From: Candidatus Babelota bacterium
GTDB lineage: Bacteria; JAGOBX01
Assembly (NCBI GenBank): GCA_017999075.1
Contig: JAGOBX010000100.1
Span: 1-9,647, forward strand
DNA: 9,647 bases
Direction: 5' to 3'
Below are positions 5,959-9,647 of this stretch, in pieces. The notes under the pieces are model-generated. The model did no database searches. It saw nothing but the letters and a program-made list of their open reading frames with translations, and was not told where the DNA came from. Numbering within the stretch: the stretch's first letter is position 1; every line of letters begins with the position of its first letter. A program made the position numbers and the translations under genes.

Positions 5959-7032
5959 ATGCTAAAAAATATTCTATTATTTATGCTGGCAGTTTTTTAT
6001 TTGATAAACTGCGCAAAAAAATCTGATAACAAATCAGAAAAACAAATAGCAAATTCTGATTCTCAACCAGTTTTACATCAGGAAGAAAAAATTTACAATG
6101 TAAAAGTAGCGAGTGTAGCTCCACAGAATATTAAAGATTTTATTCAGGTAACCGGAACAACTTTCCCTGATAAAAAAATCAATTTAGCTTCATTCAGTGG
6201 CGGACTGGTGGAAAAAATATATTTTGATGAAGGTCAATATGTTAACCAAGGAGATACTGTCGCTGAAATAGATCTGCAGCTGCATTTGATAAAATTAAAT
6301 AAATTTCTTGCAGAATTTGAAAACGTAAAAGCTAACTTTGAAAAAGATAATCTGTTATTTCAGTCAAAAGCTATTCCAAAAATAAAATTTATCGAATCAA
6401 AATCAAAATATGAATCAATGCTTCAGGATATTGAACAAATAAAAGTTTATATTGATCGAGCTATACTTCGAGCTCCTTACTCGGGATTTATTATTAAAAA
6501 ATTTGTAGAACAAGGAGAAATTATTCCTCAGGGCCAAACTGTGTTCACTTTAAATAAAATGGACTTGATGAAAGTAAAATTTGAACTTCCATCTAAAGAT
6601 ATTGGATTTTTTAAAGAAAACCAAACTAATGTTATATTAAATTTTGACGCATATCCCGATGACATAATTTACGCTAAAATCAATAATATTTCAAAAGACG
6701 TAATTTCACAAAATATGACTTATGAAGCAGAAACTATAATTCAGAATAAATCTTACAAATATAAAACAGGTTTGTTAACAAGAGTTAAAGTTTTAAAACA
6801 ATCTCTCGCTAACAATATAGTTATTTTAAAAGATGCTGTTATTGATTATGAAGACGGTTCTAAAGTTTTTGTATACAACGAAAACGGAACTGTTTCATTG
6901 CGAAAAGTAACTATCGGCGCTATGGAAAATGATAAAGTTCAGATAATTGAAGGGCTTGATTTAAATGAAAAAATTGTAGTGGAAGGACAAAAAGATTTGT
7001 TTGATTCCGCAAAAGTCAAGGTAGTGAATTAA
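5959..7032 (+). CDS. RND efflux periplasmic adaptor (membrane fusion) lipoprotein
   Basis: The adaptor links the RND pump to the TolC-like channel. Residues 1-18 form a lipoprotein signal ending in LINC; Cys18 would be lipidated, though Asn before Cys is unusual for enterobacterial lipoboxes. The two halves of the barrel-sandwich (lipoyl) domain are visible: GGLVEKIYFDEGQYVNQGDT (81-100) and RAPYSGFIIKKFVEQGEIIP (171-190). Between them lies a helical hairpin of about 60 residues (108-166), then a beta-barrel domain (about 203-285) and a membrane-proximal domain with GLDLNEKIVVEGQ (332-344), a common end motif of the family. The 357 residues are typical. An AGGAG box nine nt ahead supports the start. 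The RND gene begins 2 nt after the stop, and its ribosome site lies within the last codons of this gene. Confidence 0.93.
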   Translation: MLKNILLFMLAVFYLINCAKKSDNKSEKQIANSDSQPVLHQEEKIYNVKVASVAPQNIKDFIQVTGTTFPDKKINLASFSGGLVEKIYFDEGQYVNQGDTVAEIDLQLHLIKLNKFLAEFENVKANFEKDNLLFQSKAIPKIKFIESKSKYESMLQDIEQIKVYIDRAILRAPYSGFIIKKFVEQGEIIPQGQTVFTLNKMDLMKVKFELPSKDIGFFKENQTNVILNFDAYPDDIIYAKINNISKDVISQNMTYEAETIIQNKSYKYKTGLLTRVKVLKQSLANNIVILKDAVIDYEDGSKVFVYNENGTVSLRKVTIGAMENDKVQIIEGLDLNEKIVVEGQKDLFDSAKVKVVN

Positions 7033-7034
7033 TT

Positions 7035-9647
7035 ATGAAGATAATTGAAGTTGCGGTAAAAAATTCTACCGCTGTATTTGTATTCATTTTTGTCTTATTG
7101 ATTCTCGGGATAGTATCATATAAAAATCTTCCGCTCGAATCTGCTCCTGAAGTAAAAATTCCTCTTCTTATAGTAAATACCTTTTATTTTGGAGTGGCTC
7201 CGGCTGATATAGAAAGTCTTATTACAAACAGAATCGAACGAGAACTCAAATCTCTTGATAAGATAAAAAAAATAACTTCTGTATCTATGGAGGGGTTATC
7301 TTCAATCAAAGTTGAATTTATTCCAGGAATAGATTTGGATGTGGCGCGTCAAAAAGTTAAGGATAAAGTCGATCTCGCTAAACCTGAATTGCCTGATGAT
7401 GCCGAAGATCCCATGATTGAAGAAATAAATTTTTCAGAGTTTCCGATAATGTATGTTTCATTATTCGGAAAAAATTTAGGTCTCTACAACTTAAAAAATA
7501 TTTCCGAAGATTTAAAAGATAAGATTAAATTAATTAAAGGCGTTCTTGATGTGGAAATTTCTGGAGGTCTTGAACGTGAAGTTCAAGTCAACGTTGATCC
7601 TGCAAAACTCAGGTATTATCAAGTTTCTCTTGAAGAAATTATTAATAAAATACGTATGGAAAATATAACTATGCCAGGAGGAAGTATAGAAATAGGGCAA
7701 TTCAATTATTCTGTCAGAATACCCGGAGAAATCGAATCTCCTGATGACATGGCTGACTGGATAATAAGTGAAAAAGATAATATGCCTGTATATTTAAAAG
7801 ATGTGGCTGTTATGTCTTACAAATACAAAGAAATAAAAAGCGTATCCCGTCTTGACGGTCAGGAAGCAGTTACTCTTTCAATAAAAAAACGAACTGGAGA
7901 AAATATTGTGTTCATAGCAGATGCTGTAAAAAAACTGCTTGCCGATGAAATGAAAATCCTTCCCAAAACATTGAATTATGTAATACTCGGTGACCAGTCT
8001 AAAGAAATCAAGATGATGGTTGATGATCTTGAAAATAATATAATAACCTCTTTAATACTTGTAGTAGGCGTATTATTTTTTGCTATGAATTTCAGAAATT
8101 CTCTTTTTGTCGGAATAGCCATACCGTTTTCAATGCTACTTTCATTCATAATTATTGATTTTCTCGGAATAACTCTGAATATGATAGTGTTATTCAGCCT
8201 GATACTTGCGCTTGGCATGCTCGTGGATAATGCAATAGTATTAGTCGATAATATTTACAGGTACATGCAGCTTGGAAAAAATAAAATTGAAGCTGCCATA
8301 CTCGGTGCCAAAGAAATTGCCTGGCCTATAACCACTTCCACATTAACCACGTTAGCGGCATTCGGTCCCCTGATATTCTGGCCCGGAGTTGTGGGTGATT
8401 TTATGAGTTATCTTCCGAAAACTGTTATAATAATTTTATCAGCTTCATTACTTGTAGCATTAACAATAAATCCTGTTATTTGCGCAGCTTTAATGAAAGT
8501 CGATAAAAAAGTTATACGGTCAGATAAAACCAAAATCAAAAAACATAATTTTCTATACAATTTTTACAGACGCGTATTGCTTTGGGCTCTTGGACACAGA
8601 TGGTTAACTCTCACAGGAATGATTTTAATGTTTATACTGACAATTATAATTTACGGTAAATTCGGAAAACCTATAATATTTTTCCCGGATGTCGATCCGC
8701 AGCAGGTAATGATAACTTTAAAATTTCCTGTAGGAACTAAACTTGAACATACGGATTTATTTTCTAGGGAAATAGAAAATATTATACTCAACACTCCTGA
8801 CAGCCAGCATTATGTTACTAACGTTGGAGTGGAAGGAAGGGAAGAAACTCATAAAGCACAAATACAAATTGACTTAAAAGATTTGCTTGACAGAACTCAA
8901 AATTCAAATAAAACATTAAATCAAGTTAGAGATATGATAAAACCTATACCAGGAGCTGAACTCGAAGTGTCAAAACCTCAGCACGGACCTCCAACAGGAG
9001 CTTCAATTACAATAGAAATAATCGGCGAAGATTTTAAAGAATTAAGTAAGTTGACTGATAAAATAAAAAAAGAAATTCAGACAATTCCCGGACTAATAAA
9101 TTTACGTGATGATCTTGAAGAAGAAAAACCTGAAATAAAAATAATGGTTGATCGGGACAGGGCAAGCAGATGGGGACTAAGCGTATCTCAGATTTCAAAT
9201 ACTGTTCAGGCCGCAATAAAAGGAATATCTGCTTCAAAATACCGTATAGGCGAAGATGAATACGATATTACAGTAAGGTTCAGCAAAGATTGGAGGCAGA
9301 ATCTGAATGATTTGAAAAACATAATTATTTTTGGAAAAGACGACAGAATGATACCGCTATCAAACATAGCAGATATTGATTTAAAACCAGGGTTCGGTTC
9401 AATTTCTCATAAATCTTTAAAAAGAATGATAACTATTGAAGCCGATAATAAAGAAGGATTCAACGCATTCAATATTAGAAAAGACGTAGTCAGCAGAATA
9501 AATAAAATAAAAAAAGATTTTCCGCGCGGCTATTACTTCAATATGGCTGGCGAAGATGAAGAACAGAAAGATGCTCAAATTTTTTTAATGAAAGCATTTT
9601 TATGGGCTTTATTTTTAATTGAAATAATACTAATTATACAATTCAAT
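7035..9647 (+). CDS. RND-family efflux transporter, permease subunit (cut by window end)
   Basis: The frame is open for 871 codons to the window edge with no stop or frameshift; the family averages about 1,030-1,060 residues, so the last transmembrane helices are missing. It is a proton-driven inner-membrane exporter of the AcrB/HAE type. TM1 is at about 11-29. The first periplasmic porter region follows (APEV-IPL at 36-44; GVAPADIE at about 53-60). TM2-TM6 lie at about 337-486, with the TM4 proton-relay motif LALGMLVDNAIVLVDN containing Asp398, and ITTSTLTTLAAFGPL nearby. TM7 is at about 523-541, the second periplasmic region starts at FFPDVDP (549-555), and TM8 begins near 850. The partner of Asp398 is Asn399 rather than a second Asp. 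AAGGTAGTGA (7018-7027) lies 7 nt before the ATG. Co-operonic with its adaptor and channel, it probably expels hydrophobic drugs, dyes or bile-like compounds; the substrate is unknown. A heavy-metal type is less likely. Confidence 0.93.
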   Translation, partial: MKIIEVAVKNSTAVFVFIFVLLILGIVSYKNLPLESAPEVKIPLLIVNTFYFGVAPADIESLITNRIERELKSLDKIKKITSVSMEGLSSIKVEFIPGIDLDVARQKVKDKVDLAKPELPDDAEDPMIEEINFSEFPIMYVSLFGKNLGLYNLKNISEDLKDKIKLIKGVLDVEISGGLEREVQVNVDPAKLRYYQVSLEEIINKIRMENITMPGGSIEIGQFNYSVRIPGEIESPDDMADWIISEKDNMPVYLKDVAVMSYKYKEIKSVSRLDGQEAVTLSIKKRTGENIVFIADAVKKLLADEMKILPKTLNYVILGDQSKEIKMMVDDLENNIITSLILVVGVLFFAMNFRNSLFVGIAIPFSMLLSFIIIDFLGITLNMIVLFSLILALGMLVDNAIVLVDNIYRYMQLGKNKIEAAILGAKEIAWPITTSTLTTLAAFGPLIFWPGVVGDFMSYLPKTVIIILSASLLVALTINPVICAALMKVDKKVIRSDKTKIKKHNFLYNFYRRVLLWALGHRWLTLTGMILMFILTIIIYGKFGKPIIFFPDVDPQQVMITLKFPVGTKLEHTDLFSREIENIILNTPDSQHYVTNVGVEGREETHKAQIQIDLKDLLDRTQNSNKTLNQVRDMIKPIPGAELEVSKPQHGPPTGASITIEIIGEDFKELSKLTDKIKKEIQTIPGLINLRDDLEEEKPEIKIMVDRDRASRWGLSVSQISNTVQAAIKGISASKYRIGEDEYDITVRFSKDWRQNLNDLKNIIIFGKDDRMIPLSNIADIDLKPGFGSISHKSLKRMITIEADNKEGFNAFNIRKDVVSRINKIKKDFPRGYYFNMAGEDEEQKDAQIFLMKAFLWALFLIEIILIIQFN

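Noticed and set aside
7976-8218. An 80-codon minus-strand open frame inside the RND gene
   Set aside because: It lies opposite TM2-TM4 of a well-conserved transporter and has no homologous features or start signal. The same applies to short minus-strand frames at 569-769, 4180-4392, 4586-4777 and 9034-9237.
7035-9647. Possible frameshift or pseudogene in the RND transporter
   Set aside because: Line-by-line reading of the frame from 7035 shows 871 uninterrupted codons with family motifs in order; the lack of a stop is due to the window edge only.
4039-9647. Signs of horizontal transfer of the efflux operon (flanking repeats, integrase, tRNA, base-composition shift)
   Set aside because: Base composition and codon choice look like those of the neighbouring genes, and no mobile-element gene or flanking repeat is present in the window.

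Overview
This is an AT-rich window (roughly 30% G+C by eye) from a diderm bacterium. The envelope is inferred from a TolC-type outer-membrane channel, a lipoprotein membrane-fusion protein and an RND pump, together with an exported FKBP-type protein. The phylum cannot be fixed from the sequence. The low G+C and a lipobox with Asn before the Cys are compatible with a spirochaete, but this is a weak inference. The window holds nine protein genes, two of them cut by the window edges. I saw no tRNA, rRNA, CRISPR array, insertion sequence or phage gene.

Left part (1-1861): a truncated minus-strand gene for an exported FKBP-family peptidyl-prolyl isomerase is divergent from a complete plus-strand glutamate dehydrogenase gene. 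The 167-nt gap carries one plausible promoter for each. Glutamate dehydrogenase ends at a perfect 21-bp inverted repeat that also covers the end of the converging operon, so it is probably a terminator for both strands.

Middle part (1853-3877, minus strand): a compact three-gene operon reads, in order of transcription, an archaeal-type ADH synthase (class I aldolase family, alternative shikimate entry), an unrecognised 208-residue protein with eight cysteines arranged like zinc sites, and RsmD, the 16S rRNA guanine-N2 methyltransferase. The first two genes are 5 nt apart and the last two overlap by 23 nt.

Right part (4039-9647, plus strand): a tripartite efflux operon in the order TetR regulator, TolC-like outer-membrane protein, RND periplasmic adaptor and RND inner-membrane transporter. 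Its genes overlap by 4 nt or are separated by 16 and 2 nt. A near-perfect palindrome sits on the -10 element of the operon promoter, so the TetR protein probably represses its own operon until an efflux substrate binds. The RND gene is open to the end of the window and lacks about its last 150-200 residues.

Nothing here is clearly a new biological system. The least explained item is the cysteine-rich protein between ADH synthase and RsmD. The most testable regulatory item is the operator and direct-repeat layout in front of the efflux operon.
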